64,000 nucleotides of DNA, from assembly GCA_004154925.1 (NCBI GenBank), contig QJNS01000187.1, positions 62,001 through 126,000 of the forward strand. The letters are read 5' to 3'. The notes under the pieces were generated by a model. The model saw nothing but the letters and a program-made list of their open reading frames with translations. It was not told the DNA's origin and did no database searches. Source of the DNA: Monosporascus cannonballus. Taxonomy: Eukaryota > Ascomycota > Sordariomycetes > Xylariales. The position numbers and the translations under genes were made by a program. Below, piece by piece: positions 1 through 15,800 of this stretch; positions within the stretch are counted from its first letter, which is position 1, and every line of letters begins with the position of its first letter.

Positions 1-3000
1 GAATAAATATTTATTTATTTATTATATATTAGAAAATATATATTAGAATTGCGGAATTTAAAATACTAATCGTTATAAGTTATTACGACTATTTTAAATT
101 TTTTAAAATTATAAATAGTTATTTACCTGATTTTTGTGATACTCAAAAGGTTAAAATAAAAAAGGGTATATTCGAAAATAAAGATCGTATTAAGTTTTTA
201 TTTGTACAAGAATTCGTGAAACAATTCTAAAATTATATATAGCTATAAAAGATTTAAGACATTACCGTAAAATAATTATTATAAAAAACGTTTGATATTA
301 CCTTAAATAAAAGAATTCTTAATTAAACGGATATATCTTTAAATAACTAAAATAATAATTACTGGAATAATAATAACCTGAATAACGATAATGGTAATAA
401 TAATAACCGCTTTATGTTAAAGTAGCATTATAAAAAAAATATTTTTTAAGATTAAAACATAAATACATAAATATATTTCAAAAACAATTTTAATAAAAGA
501 AAAGAATTAAAATTTTATAAAAAGAAAATAAATTATAAGCCTTTTAATTAGAATTAATATTTTTCGTAATAAGGTTTTTTTATAAATTTATACGTTAACA
601 ATATTTTTATTAAATAAAATTTAAAAAGATTTATGTTTTTAATTTATATTTACCAAAAGTTAATAAACATATTTTAATCGAAAGAAAGTATTTTGATATC
701 GTAAGTAAAAATATACGAAAAGTTACGTTTATTATACTGTTAAAAACGGTTTAATATCTTTTTGTTTTCAAAAAATTATTTATATATTTTTAAAATGCAT
801 ATTAACTGAATTTCGTACAAATCTTTTCAATAAACCAGTATTATATATTATAAAACGTTAAAAAAGAAAATAACGATAATTAATTGAATTAAATATTAAC
901 CTGTTATATATTATATTAAAATAATACCGGAAAGTAATAATGATCATATTAATTTACTAACTTTTATAATAATTAAAAGATTTAGTATTTCTATGCCGGA
1001 AAATAAAAGTAACTTAAAAAATAAAACTTTTTTCGAAAGTAAAACCGAATTTTTCGTTCCGAAATTTTTAATTCAAAAAACTTTACTTTTTAAATGAATT
1101 TTTTCACAAAAACTTATAATAATAATTTTAGGCTTTTTTAAAACCTGTAGAAAATGTTATATTATTGTATTAAAATTTTATATATCTAAATCTATATATT
1201 TTCGAGAAAATAATATAAATAATTAACGGAATAAATATTTATTTACATTTAGTAATTTAACATTAAAATTATAAAATTATTAAACCGTAAAAGGAAATAT
1301 TATAATAATAACCGGTTAAAAAAATAAATGTTTTAATATAATATACGTTTGTTTTTTCGAATTTAATAACGTTTTCGACGGATATACGAAAACGTTAATT
1401 ATTATTTATTTAATTATTAAAGATAAAATTAACTATATTTTAAAATGGAAAACATATTTTTTATTTACTTTAAGATATATAATAATTTTCCTAAAAAATA
1501 ATATTATATTAAAATTAAACTTATTATATTAAACGTTAAACCTTTGTTCGGGAACAAATTTCGAAAATAGTTTTTCGATATAAATATATATCTTAAATGT
1601 TTTCGCCTTTATATATCAAAAAATCCGTAAACGTTTAAAAACCTGCCAGAGATATAATTATTACGAAAATACGTTACTTAATTATTAATAATAATTTCCT
1701 TTTTAATTTATCGCCAGAAATTATAAAACTAATTATATATATTATTAATTATATAGTTATTCAACATTTAAATTAAAAAACTCTTATTTAAATTCTTAAC
1801 GAATAATTAATTAAAAAAAATAAAACCTTTAATTCAGAAAAAGGTTCAAAGGCAAATATAACAAATATTATATATTTCAGATTAAAAACTTATATATTTA
1901 CGAAAATTATTTATCGAGATATAAAATGCTTAAAAAATTGATGTTAAAGCGTATATCGGTTATTTTTTACAATACGTGATTAATAATATATATTAGGTAT
2001 GGACCTTTTCGTAATAACGTATTACTACTGTTAGGGACGTTATTTTTAACAAAATGAAAAAATGTTAAAACAAATAAAAAGAATTTTCGTTCGAAATTAT
2101 AAAATGAAATAACCAATTTAATAATATCTTTATTTTATTTATAATAATAACCTTTTTAAAAATATTTCAAGTTATTTTTAATCATAATCCCTTAAAAATG
2201 ATGTATTATTAAAAAGGTAAATAATTTGGCAAAAATAAAACGAACTTAAAAAAACTATTTACGATATTCTTATAATAATTATAAATTCTCTTAATTAAAA
2301 CATTAAAAAATTAAAAAAATAAAATTTAATAATTTTTATAAAGTTATTTCAGATAAAATTTCCTTCAATGCGGTAATTAATAATAATTCCAAGAAAACGT
2401 TGTAAGTATTATTAATAAAACGGATAATTCGAAACGTAAAGCTAAACAATTTTATTTACGTATACTAGAAATTATTCCAACATTTAAAGAAAAATATTAA
2501 TAATATTATATATTATTATTACACAAAACTTAAAATATATTACCAGGTCCTTTTTAGTTATGGCAATAACGTATAGAATCAAATTTTTTAAATAAAATAA
2601 TTATTATCAATTTTAATATATAAAATAAAAAAAACTATTTTCGGCTAAAATTAATTATAAATCGGAATTTAAAAAAGGTAATACGTATTTAACCGTTTTT
2701 AACGTTGTTTTGTCGATTATAATTAAACATAATCATTTATATCGTATTAACCTTTTTATTATCCTTAAGAATTAACAAAAAATTATATAATATAAGCACG
2801 CTAAAAATAAAAAAATAAATACGAAAACAAAATAAAATTAAATATATCGGATAAAATAATTAATTACTATTACCTTATTCGAAAACCTAGTTTAAAGCGT
2901 AAATCCTTATAATATTATTTATTAATATAAATATTTATATATACATTTAATAAATACAAAATGTTTTAAAGGTTTAAAATTAAAATAATTATCGGTAATA

Positions 3001-6000
3001 ATTTTTAATTTCGTAAAGATTTTAATACCTATTTCTGTATATTAATAAAACAGTTTTTCCGTATATTTATAATTATTATAACCTAATTTAACCTTAAAAT
3101 TCGTTAATTTAATACCGTTAATGTATTTCGGTATAATAACCTTAATAAGTTAATATATATATATATTTTATAAAGATTCGTGCGCCCGGACTTTTGTTTA
3201 AAGTTCCGAAAAACGTTATATAACTTAAGGCGATTATTGTTCTTATAATAATAAGGTTTAATGGCAGAATTAAAGGAACTAAAATTAAAGTCCGTTTTAA
3301 ATAATTTATATATTATAATTAATAATTAGTTAACAATCTTTCATTACGGGAACAATATAATCATAATATATAAAATTTATAATATAATATATATTAGAAA
3401 TTTCCTACAAAATGAAAATAATATTTCAATATTAATAACTTAAAGAATTTATAATAATTTCTTAAAATACGTATTTTGCAAAACTACGTAATTCAACAAT
3501 TACAATTATCATAAATACTTATTAAAAGAATTATGTGTATGTTTTAAATTATTTAAGTTCAAAGAACGTTATTTTAAAATTTTTAAATCAAAAAACCTTA
3601 AAAGGTATTAAAATAAAACGTTAATAACATTTAAAAAGTTATATTTCGAAGAAATCAGAAATTTATTTTGCGGAATTATTATTATTCGCCCGGATTTTGC
3701 TAAATCTATTTTCCATTTATTTCGTTATTGCAAAAATCCAAGCTTTACGTATTTTAACGCTATTAATAAGGTTATTTTTTATGCTTATTCTATATATATC
3801 TTAACTTTAAGATTTGGAAATAATGAAGATTTTAACGTATAATAATAATTTATATGCAAAAAACATTTTATTTACAGATAGGTTTAACTGGAGAAATTTC
3901 CAAAAATTTATATTATTATTTTTCGATAACCTTATTATATAAAGATTTAATAAGTAAAATATAATTTTTATTTGAAATACGGAGATTCAATTATTAATTT
4001 TATTACAAATTATAAAAAAAAACCTTTTTTATATTAAAATTATTTAAAGTTATTGGCTTAAAATAAAAAAATTAATTAATTATTTAAGTAAATAAGAAAT
4101 AAATAATACGGCTAATTATTAAAGAAGTTATACGCCTAATTACGAAATTTAAATATATAAATATTTATAATAATTAATTTCGCAAAGTTTACGAAATAAA
4201 AAAATTAAATGAAAATTGATTAATATTATAATAATAGAAAACTTAATTAAACTTTTAAAACTTTAATAATATTAAGAATTCGTTAAGTTATTAAATCTTT
4301 AAGATATTATTTTAAAACGAAAAAAAACTTAAAAAATATTAATTTATCCTAGGCGTTATTTAATAACGAAAAATTATTATTTCTCTTTTTTTTATTTTTT
4401 CTTTTACTGTTTTTATATTTTTATTTTTAAATAAATTTAAACACAAAATTAATAAAAGAATATTTTTATAAAATCTTTATAATTTCATAATACAATATTA
4501 AGTTTTAATATTTAAAGGTATATATTCGACCTTTTTTAGAAACTTCGGAGCTATATCGTAAAAAATATTTTATAACGTATTTTCTTCACTTTTTATTTTT
4601 TTTATTTTTATTGTAAATATTACCCTATTTCTTTTAAAAATATTTATTTAATATCGTAAAGACTTTGGCTGTTAACTCCTATTCATTAGGAAAATATATT
4701 AAACTTAATTAAATCTAATTTAATTTAATTATTTATTAAAATAAAATAACTTTACATACCCCTGGTATTTTGTTTCTTAACTATAACTATATTTACATGT
4801 ATAAAAAAAGGATTTATAATTTTTACTTTTTAACTAGAACCTTTTAAAAATTATGTAACTTTTAATATATGTTTTTTAATTATATATATTTTTATATATG
4901 ATATAACGTTTTATAAGGCCATAATTCCCAGTATCTTTATACGATTAAAAAATTTCCTTATAATTTTATTATAATAAAGTAATTTTTAACTTTTAATTTT
5001 TTAATTTATATTAATATAATGATAAAGTAATATGTGGCTAGCAAATATTTATATATTATTACATTATTAATATTAATAACTAAATGAGAATATAATTAAT
5101 ATAAATATATATATATATATTGGGCTTATATCGGGATTATAAGTAACTTAAAAAGGTATAATGAACACGGATATAATAACTATTATTTTAAGCGTTATTT
5201 ATTAGGATTACCCTAAGCTTTTAATAAGGTTTTAAAAACTTTTTATTCTTATTATGAATTAAGAAATTAAATGCGCTTATTATTATTGCCGACTTCTTTT
5301 TCGTATTTTAGCCAGCCTGAAAACTTCCGTTTTTCGTTAAGGTTCGGCTAATTTTTAAAGTTATATAAACCGGGCAAAAATATATATCACCTTATTACGT
5401 ATATGTTATATAAGCATAAATAAATTAATATAGTTATTTCATACATATAAAGAATATATTTATAATTTATATTTATATATATATTAATAAAATAATAAAA
5501 TATTTTAATTATTTAATAATAATGGATTTAATTAATTCTAATAGTTTAAATCTAAATTTTACTTAAATTAAGTTATATTGCAAATTTATATTAGATATAC
5601 GATATATATAATTATAAAAAAGGATGTATATTAAATTCCTAATTTTGCAAAATAACGTTTACCGGCTTTTATTAAGGTAACGATATTTTTTAATAAAAGG
5701 GGCTAAGATATCCGTATTGCGGATATATTATTTATTATTTTTTCCGAATTTAAACTTTTATTATATTATGAAGTAATATTACCGTAAAATAAAATTTAAT
5801 TTTTATAATATTTAATAATATAAAGTATTTCGCTTTTCTTATTATATATAGTGGTATTTTATTTTGTAACGATAAATAGTCACGTAATATAATTTATTGG
5901 GCTAAGATAAAAAGGTAAATTTTATGGTTTAATTTAAAAAATAAAATATATTATTTCGAAGGCGTATATTTTAAAAAAATAATATATTTATTATAATTCT

Positions 6001-9000
6001 TCATTATTTAAATATTTGTTGTCTTAAACTAAAAATATGCTACTTTTATTATTTAAATTTATTAATATAATAAATTTTCCTTTTATAAATTTGCTTTTAC
6101 CGGTTTTAATTTGTAGCGTTTTTTATTTTCGATATTTATCGTTCGTAATTATTATTATAAATTAATTTATTAGAAACTAATGCGAAATCTTAATAATTAT
6201 TAATTTCTTATACCTTTGGAAAATTTAAATATTAGTTCGTATAATTTTAATTTTTTTTTAAAATTAACTATCTTTTAAAATATTAGTTATAAGTAAAGAA
6301 AATATATTTCGGTTTAAGAAATAATATATGTTAAAAATAATTTGAAATAGCAAAATGAAAAAAACATAATTGCCGTTAACATAATCATTTTTATTACGGT
6401 TATGAAATTTTAAATTAATATATCAAATTAAATTAAATTTAATTATGGAAAATATTAATTATATATTTTATTATTTAATTTACTTTTATCAATATATTTT
6501 ACTTTTTATATTTAAAGTATTTAATTGAAATTATAAATAATACTGTCGTAAATCAAAGTAATATTTTTATATTTTGATTTATAATAAACTTTTTACGGAA
6601 TATAAATAAATTTATAAAATTAATGGTCATAATGATAAATATAAAAACGAAATTATTTTATTATTTCATATAATACCTTTCGTTAAAAGTATTTTTAACT
6701 TCTTTTATATCGAAGTAATAATAAAGTTATAAATTAATTAACTTTATTTAAAGTCATTGGAAATATTATTAATAAAATTTTAAACTTTTTAAATACCTTT
6801 TTCTAATTAATTAATTTATTTTTATTTTAATTTAAAGGCTATTTTTAACTATATATTTTTAAATTAGATTTTCGATACAAAATATTTATCGAAACATTAT
6901 TTAAAATTTAACGATAAATTTTATTACGTATTTAAGTTACTTCTCAGATTTACATTCTTAGTTAAAGAATAAAAAAAATTTCGAATAACATTTTTTGATT
7001 TAATTAAGATAAAGTTCCAAATTTAAAGTTCTTTTCGGATATTCTTAATTGTGTTAAATATTTCGATTTTTCAGTTTATAAATATTTCCGTGTTTTTAAC
7101 GTATTTTACTTTTAATTCATTATTATAAAATTTTAATAAATAGGGGAATATAATTTGATTTTAATTAATTTTGTAAAATTATTATAATAATATATTTTTT
7201 ATTATATTATTTTCGTTAATAGAATTATAAATTAATTTAAAAAGTGATATTTATGATGTTAACGATAAATATAATAAAATATCAAGAAAATAATTATTTA
7301 ATCAGTTAAAATCTTGTTTAATAAAATAAATATTTTGTAAAACAATCTATCTTATAAGTTTAGAGCGAGAAATAAATTCAAAAAAGATTTAGGATAACGT
7401 TATTTTAAATTATAAAATATTATTAAAAATATTTTTATATAGTTGTTCTAAAAAAATAACTATAACGATAATTAATATCCTTTTAATAAACTTAAAAAAT
7501 ATTTAATTTAAAAATATTATTTATTTTTATTAATTACTTATATTTATAATTACCTTATTATAAGAATTTTGACTTATAAAATATTTTATTTACTTAGGTT
7601 TTTCCGCTTGAAGTTATTATAATATTACGTATCCTGGATTTATTCCCCAGGATAAAAACTTTCATATTTTTAATTATAATTTTGCCTATTTCTCTTAGTA
7701 CTAAAAAATTTGAAAAAATTAGTATATTATTTCTTAGAGTTTGTAAAATGTTAACTTTATATTACGGAGGTATATTAATTAAGTTGATTTTATTTAACGT
7801 TTAGTAATTGATTTTCGGTACGGTTAATTATGTAAACAAAATTTCGAATAATTTCTTTAGTAAATACATTAAAAGAATTTTCCCCATTGCCTTTATCCGT
7901 TTTAATTGTATTTTAATAAATTCGTCTATTCTATTAAATTTAATTTTGCGTTGTTTTAGCCGCCTTCATATATATATTTTTCATATTTTCTTTATATATT
8001 AATATATTACGTAATTAAGATTATGTCAAAATATATTATTTAATATTAAAAAATAAAATATATTTAATATTTAAAATATTTAAAATATATATATTTATTT
8101 CGGTATTAATAAGTAAATACTTTATAAATTTTATATTTATTTAAAATAAAATTTACTTATATTAATGACTAATTTCCGTTTAAAATATTTACTTGTTTTT
8201 ATATCGATATAAAAGATATATAATAAATTAAAATACTATTTCGTTTTAAATAATAAAAATGATATATTACGAATAATATTATATATTATAACATAAGATT
8301 TATATATTAATCAGTATTAATAAATTTATTTTTCAGCGTTTTTAAAGATTTTACATATTAATTTTATTTTTTTATATTCTTAAAAATATTTATCAATATC
8401 GTTTTATGTTAGGCAATATATAAACGGGTAGAATTTATAAATATAATATATAACTTTATTAAGTAAATAAAAAGCGGGCTTAATTATAAATAATAAATAA
8501 CATAGTAATAAAAACGAATTTGCATAATAAAATAATTTTTCAAACCGAATAAAAATATTTTCCATTTTATATTTCTGGAACATATCGTTAATAAATTTAA
8601 TTTAATTAGCATAATTGTTTTTAAATTTTTTATTTAAAAACGAAAATTTCATAATTAAATTTTACCGAATGTTTTAACCCAAATATAATAGATTTAAAAT
8701 TAATAACTTTTATTTTTACTTATATTACTTATATTTAAGGTAAGCCGATTTCCATAAAAATAGAAATTATAACTTACCTCAGTTACCGGTAAATGAATTT
8801 ATTTTTAATATTTTTAACCGGCTTTTCCTTTTTTTATTTAACGTAATCCATTTTGGTTCTTCTAAAAAGATTCTAATTTTTTGCTTATTAAATACGCTTT
8901 TTTAAAATATTATTAAAAATATTGTAATAAAGTAAATCCTGGATTTTGGCGTATCGTTATTTAAAGTAAAATTAAAAGTTTTCTTAATAATATTAAAACG

Positions 9001-12000
9001 TATAAATATAGAAATAAATATAAAGCTTTATTTTATCCGATAAATCTTTAGATGATATATTTTAAAATTTTATAAAATCCATTTTTTATGACAAAATGTA
9101 ATTAAGGGATTTTCGAATTTAATTAAAATAAACTTTTTTAAGTTTACTTAATAATTATAAAAAGGTTTCAATAATTTATATTCGTAATAGTTATATTAGC
9201 ATAATATTTAAAAGATAAATATACTAGTTTTATGTTATAATTTATTGTTATTTTATAAAACGGTATTTTACCCGTATTAATTATATAATTTAGGTTCGTA
9301 TTATATTTAAGAAAAAAACGAATAATTTTATAACATTTTTCTTTAACAGTACAAAAATTACTAATTAATATTTAGGGTTTTTGGCGTAAGTATTTACGTC
9401 CGTTCCAATTTTTCAAAAGTTTATAACTTATTAAAGATTTTTTTATAAATAATAATATAAAATTATTTATTTATTTTTTTAAATTAATTAGGACTTAATT
9501 CGTTAACAGCAGATATTATAAAAAATAAATATAATTTTTCATTAATATTTATAATTCATTACCATCAAAAATAATATTTATAATTAACTTATTAAAAGAT
9601 TTATTACATTTATTATTACTAGGTATAATATAAAGAATTATAAACGTAAAGTTTCCGATAATATTATCGTATTTTATTAATTATAAATCGTATATATTTT
9701 ATTACTTGAATTTATTCCAATTAAATAAGATTATTCAGCTTTATTACGAAATAATTATAATATTACTTATATTATATTTTATTGTAATATTTCGGTTATA
9801 TTACCCGGTTTATAGTTTTATTTTTAATCTTGATTGAGTTAGTATTCGTCCGAAAAGAAATTAAAAAATAATTTATAATATTTTATTTTTTTCTTTATAT
9901 AGCTATTCATATTCCCCAAATTTATAGCTTTTTATTTAATTTCTATTTCCATGGATATTATTTATTTTTTAACATAAATTGTAACTTATTAATTATAATA
10001 TTGACCTTAGTTCGGGCTATAATCAATAACCTTATTAAGGAAATAATTATTATTATATTTACCGATATTAAAAACATTACGTTCATATTTAATTTTATTT
10101 TTCCGTTTAAAAACTTTTCTTCTGGAATTGTTTACGAAAATTATTTTTCGTATATCTTGCTTTCGGGCCTTATAAATACGTACGTATATTTAAACAAACC
10201 CGGACGTACGGAATAAAAAAGCTTTTAAACCGGCACCAGGGCCGCTATATTTGGCAATATAATTACCTTAATTAATATTTTTCTTAATTCCACCTTTTTT
10301 ATACCTATTATGGCCGATTTAAAAGAAATCGCCACCGCCGAAAGTAAATATTAAATTAATATAAATTTTATAACGCGATTATTCCGGAAAATAATATTAA
10401 GTTTCGGCCGTTAATAAAAGAAGAATATAAAAATTTCAAAGTTTTTTCATTAATAATAACGTTTATTTTAAAATATTTTTTTTACCGAAACCTTATTAAT
10501 TTTTTCTTTAGGTAAAAAAATTCCGGGTAATGTCCGTTGTCGATATTTAGAAAATTTTGGCCAAATTAGCAAATAAATGAATAATGCTAATATTTTATAC
10601 GGAAAGAATACCTCCAATTTTTAAATCCGCAGGCAAAAGAATTTCGCAATCCGAATTTTCTCAAATATTTACCGGTCCGTTAACTTTTTACCAGATATTT
10701 TTTGATTTAAAATTATTATTATTCGAAATTTATGCAATTTCCGAAATATTTTCCTTAACCCCTCTAACATTTAAACTTTTTTTATATATCGTCTATTTAT
10801 TTATAAATAAAAGTATTTCTTTTTACGCGTTACCTATAGTAAGGATATTAATATTACTGCCGAAACGTACTTTTATTATTTCGCTTCCGTTATTAAAATA
10901 ATTAAAAACTGTAATATGTATTATAAATATTATTTTTCAATCCGATCGTAAACAAACCGGGATAATTTGTAAAACAAATTAATACGTAATAAAAATAACG
11001 TTATTAAAATTATTATTTCGGATTATTTACTGTATATGCAAAAACTTAAATTATTATTAATTTAACAAGTATGTAAATTATATTTAGATAATGTATTTAT
11101 TAATATAAATCAGTATTTTTCCGCTTAAGGCGGCATTAATAATTTAAACTTAAATTTAAGTTTTTTATAAACGGAAAATAAATATAAAAACGTTATAATT
11201 AAAAAAAATAATATAATAATATTTTGTAAATACGGCCAAATACATTTGTCTTGATTATTAGAAAAGGAGTTTACAAATAAGACATAACGGTAACGTTACC
11301 GTTTTGAATAATAATACGGAATTTATAATAAATTTATTCTTAATACCGATAAGGCATATATAAATATATTTAATAATTAATATAGATAAATCTAAATATA
11401 ATACTTTTCTGGAATAAATATTCCCTTTATAAAGGCAAAACGTTAAAAGATATTATAACCGAAATTTGGCTTTGCGATAAAAAAGTTTTTATATAAGCCG
11501 ACAGGTTTACGGAAAAAAATGGGCCTATTAATAAACTATTACTTAAGCCAAAAAAAATTAAAAATTAAAAATGGTTAATTATTAAGCTTATTTATAGAAA
11601 AATAAAAGATTGCAAAATAATATGTTTTAATATGTTTTATCGGAATAAACTTATATTACTAATAAATATAAATAATAATTTTAACCCATTTTTTATATAT
11701 TATCGGAATAACTACCGTTAATTATACGTAAATTAGCCTTAGGAACCGTTTCCATACCGAGGATATCGTAAAAAGATAAATATAAAACTAAGAATCTTAA
11801 TTGGTAATCGCTTATAATTGTTATTTGGCGGACCAAACCTTTTTCCAATACGGTTTTAACTGAAATACTGGCCGGATAAAGTTTTTTTTACATTTTATAC
11901 TATAAGGAAAATAAGGGTTTAGAAGGTTTTAAATACCTTTAATAAATTCCATTAAGGTTTATAAACAGGGTTTCGATTAAGTTTAATAATTTAGGAAAGT

Positions 12001-12641
12001 TTTTTCTACTTAAATTTAAAACTATTAATATATTTTCAAAAACTTTTTATAACATTTTATTAATAAAAAAACAAAAACAAATTACAAAAATCACTTAATG
12101 TAAAATTAGAAATAACGGTAATATAAATATATAATAATTAAAGTTTTAATTAATTATTAACCTTAAATAATACGGTTAATAGGGATAATTATTAAATAAA
12201 AATTAAACTAATCAAAATAACGAATTATAATTAATAATAACAAATAGAATTTACGTAATAAAATAATTAACTATAAACCTAAATTATTTAAATTATAACA
12301 AAAATAATATTTATATTTATATATTAAATATTTTTTATAATTCAACCGTTTTTATTTAGCAAATAATTAAATTATCTTAACGAATTTAAAACTTATATTT
12401 TCGGAACTTAAATCTTATTTTTAATTAATTACAATACAAATTTTTATAATATGTTAACGAAATTTAACTTAAAATTATATAAAAAGAAATCCGTTTATAT
12501 ATTATTATCAAAAATGCTGGTTTTATTTAGTGTTTTTAAAAAAAGAAATAAAAATAACTTTAATTCTAATAATTAAAAGTTTAACCAAATATTAAAGCTT
12601 AATATGTTTTAACCTAATAAATTACTATTTTTAAAAACGAT
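1..12641. other. AT-rich RIP-degraded repeat block, family unresolved
   Basis: The block is very AT-rich, with dense stops in all frames and only short reading frames. Many remaining C residues sit in CpG, as expected where CpA has been converted to TpA on both strands. Two stretches read as protein if stops are ignored: 10,584-10,901 and about 11,690-11,840, both on the minus strand. I could not assign either to a family. No intact gene, tRNA, rRNA or CRISPR array is visible. The open frames at 7,808-8,002 and 10,001-10,216 have AT-driven composition and are not supported as genes. Confidence 0.75.
10584..10901 (-). pseudogene. Decayed unidentified protein-coding stretch
   Basis: Read on the minus strand, this interval gives a protein-like composition with charged and polar residues. 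A few stops look like converted Gln or Trp codons. The open plus-strand frame over the same bases is much more hydrophobic and looks like the shadow. No domain is recognised; a transposon gag or transposase remnant is a guess only. Confidence 0.3.
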
Positions 12642-12825
12642 TATATTAATTAACAAACGGTATTTTAATATCCTATATGCGGAAAGTTTTTTTTAGTTAA
12701 AATATATGTATTGCAGAATTAAATTACGTTAAAATATAATACGCGTTTGAAAATATCTATAATTAATATCCATTATAACTAATAATTAAATATTTTATTT
12801 ATTTAATTAAGTTATGTATTAATTA
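12642..12825 (+). repeat. 5' LTR of Copia copy A
   Basis: This aligns along its length with the GC-preserved LTR at 24,644-24,819, mostly by C-to-T and G-to-A changes. Landmarks are the CTATATGCGG block near 12,672 (CATATACGG in the preserved LTR) and the ACGCG block near 12,741. The end is approximate. Confidence 0.65.
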
Positions 12826-15800
12826 ATTAATTATTATTAAAATAATATAAATTATATATTAATTGTAATTATAGCAATATACTAATAATAAAAATAACGA
12901 CCGTATTGTTAACATTTTCTATTATTTATAAAGAATTTAAGAATGAAAATATTTTTAAAAACGAATTTTAATTTATAATATACGTATTTAATATTTGAAA
13001 TTATATTAATCCTAATTAAAATCTTTCATAATTTTTTAGATTTATAAAATCCAATGTAATTGTTTAGTTAAAAAAGGAATTTATTATACGACATAAATTA
13101 ATATTTTAAACGGTTTTCCGTTTATATTTATATTTTTCGAAAAAATGACCAAAAAATCGATTATATCAATTACTTATTAAATATCTTTAAAATAACGACC
13201 GAAAATAAATAAACTTATAATTACGATTTTACGGTATATATTTACAAAAATCGGAAATAAGATATTTTCCGTAAAAATATTAATAATTTTATGAAATAAA
13301 TATTAAAATTAATATTTTTAACCATTTAAAAAATTAGATTTTTTTGAAAACGAAATATACGAAAATAATCCATTAAGTTAAGCAAATTAAGTAAAATATA
13401 TAATAGCAAATTCCTAATTAATATTTATCAAAAATTTGTAAAATATTAATATAGATTTGGAAATTCAAAGAAACTTTAAACGAATACATTATAAAAAAAT
13501 AAAAGATTATAACTCTGAAATAATAATAATATAAATTAAAAACGAAAATAACAATTATATATCTTAATGATTTATATATAATATTAATTTTTATAGTTAA
13601 AATATAAATTATTATTTTCCAAATAATAAAGAAAATAAAAATTAATAATAATATAATTATTTTTTGGGACTTTTAAATTATACCCTATTTCATATTTATA
13701 TTATATAATATTAAAATAATATTTTTAACATTTACGAAACATTTAAAAAAACTTTTAATTTAAATAATCTTTATTAAAAAAATCTAAAAAATATTAGTTT
13801 TTAATAGTAAAAAAAGATTTTAAACCGTAAGCTAAAATAAGAAAACCGTAAAGGTTCTTATACGGACCGAAATATTTATAAATAAAAATATTAAAAATTC
13901 AACGTTTAAAGTATCCGTTATAAAACGTACCTAATTAATTATTATATAATATTTAATTATTATTGTATATTTCTTATAAACTATTTTAAACATTTCTATT
14001 TTAATAATAAGATAATAATATATATTTAAAAACGAAATTTTACCAATTAATCGTTAAAGAAAAAAATAAACCGCTTATCTAAATTTATAGAAAAACGTAT
14101 TATATCAACAATAAATTAATTTTGAAACAAAATAGGATAGATATTAGTATATTTTTTATTTATTAATTAATATAACGTTATAATTAATGTTTTTTAATTT
14201 TAAAAACTATAAAATTTTTAAACTTAATATTTACAATATACATATTTTATTAATTATTTGATTTTTCATTTTTAAATTTATTATATACAATAATGAAATA
14301 TACGCTATATAATAATTTCGTCCCCATTAAAAGATGCGGGAAGATTAATGTAATTTATCGAAGCTTTAATAATATAAAAGCGTTACGTTTATATAACGTA
14401 ATATATTACGACAATTTCGTATATAATTTGGTATTTTCCTAGTAATTCTTGAAAAAGGGTTATTAATAAGATAATTAACAAATTAATATTTTTATTTAAA
14501 ATAAATATAATTAAATAATTATTATATTAATAAATACATTCAATTAATCTATTATCGATAATATTAATATAATAAATATTGAAATAATTTTAATAATTTA
14601 TCTACGAAACGATAATTTGTAAATAACGAAATTATTATAAATTAACAACGGCATTATATAATATTTAAAATTAAAATATCCAAGATGTGAAATAATTATT
14701 TAATCAATGTTTTATACGAAAAAATGTTTATTTGAAAGGTTTTATAATAATTAAATACCAAATATATAATAAAGCGAAAATTGAAAGACTAATACACCAT
14801 AAGCTAAAAGAAATTTGATTAAAATTAAAAATTATTATCGATTTTATAAATTTTAAAATTAATTTTGAAAAATATAGATACGTTATGTTTATTACCGATA
14901 GATATTTAGGTTTTATCTAGGATATTTACCTTGAAAATCGATAACAAAATATATTAATTATAATATTTTAATATTTTTTAAAACTCCTAAAAAATTAAAA
15001 CAAATATTTGTTACATATAAATAATGGAAAATAATAACGAAATCTTAAAAGTTTATTAATTACCAAATATATTTTAATAATTGTTTTACTATTAAATTTA
15101 ACCTTTTAATCTAATATATATAAATCAATAACAAAAATATAAAACGTTTAAAAATATAATTAAGAAAAAAGTAATTATAATATAAAATAACCTTAAATAA
15201 TTGTCGTTTTTAATTGCATATATCTTTAAAACAATAATATATTTAAATTATTATATATTTAAATATGTATTTATTTAAATAAAACGTATACGAAATTTAT
15301 TATGTTTACTTAATATATAAAAATAATATTATAAGGTTTAATCGAAACCTTTAATAAATCTTTCATAAATATACGGTTATATAATTTATATTATAACAAT
15401 TATTACTATAAAAGAATTCTAAATTTTAAAATTTAAATTTTAAAACGAAATTAATTATTTCGTTAATTATTGATTTATAATAACTTATAAAGTTTAAAAT
15501 TTATTATTTAATTAAACTATTATTATATAAAATATATAATATGACCAAAAAGTTTTTTTTTAATAATATTAAGAATTTAAAAAACGACTTTTTATATATT
15601 ATAGAAAAAAGGTTACAGAAATTATTTTAACAAGTAAAAATCCTTAATTAAAATAATAATTATTAAATTTACAAGTGAAAATACAGATTTAAATACAAGA
15701 AGTTAATTATCGGCTAAATAAGAAAAATAATTTTAAAAATACTAATATAAAATACGTACAAATTAAGAAAAAACAAATTTATTTACAAAACATTAAGTAT

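Noticed and set aside
7808..8002. Short open frame in the left AT block
   Set aside because: Phe/Ile/Leu/Asn-rich composition is what AT-rich sequence gives by chance; no start context or homologue recognised.
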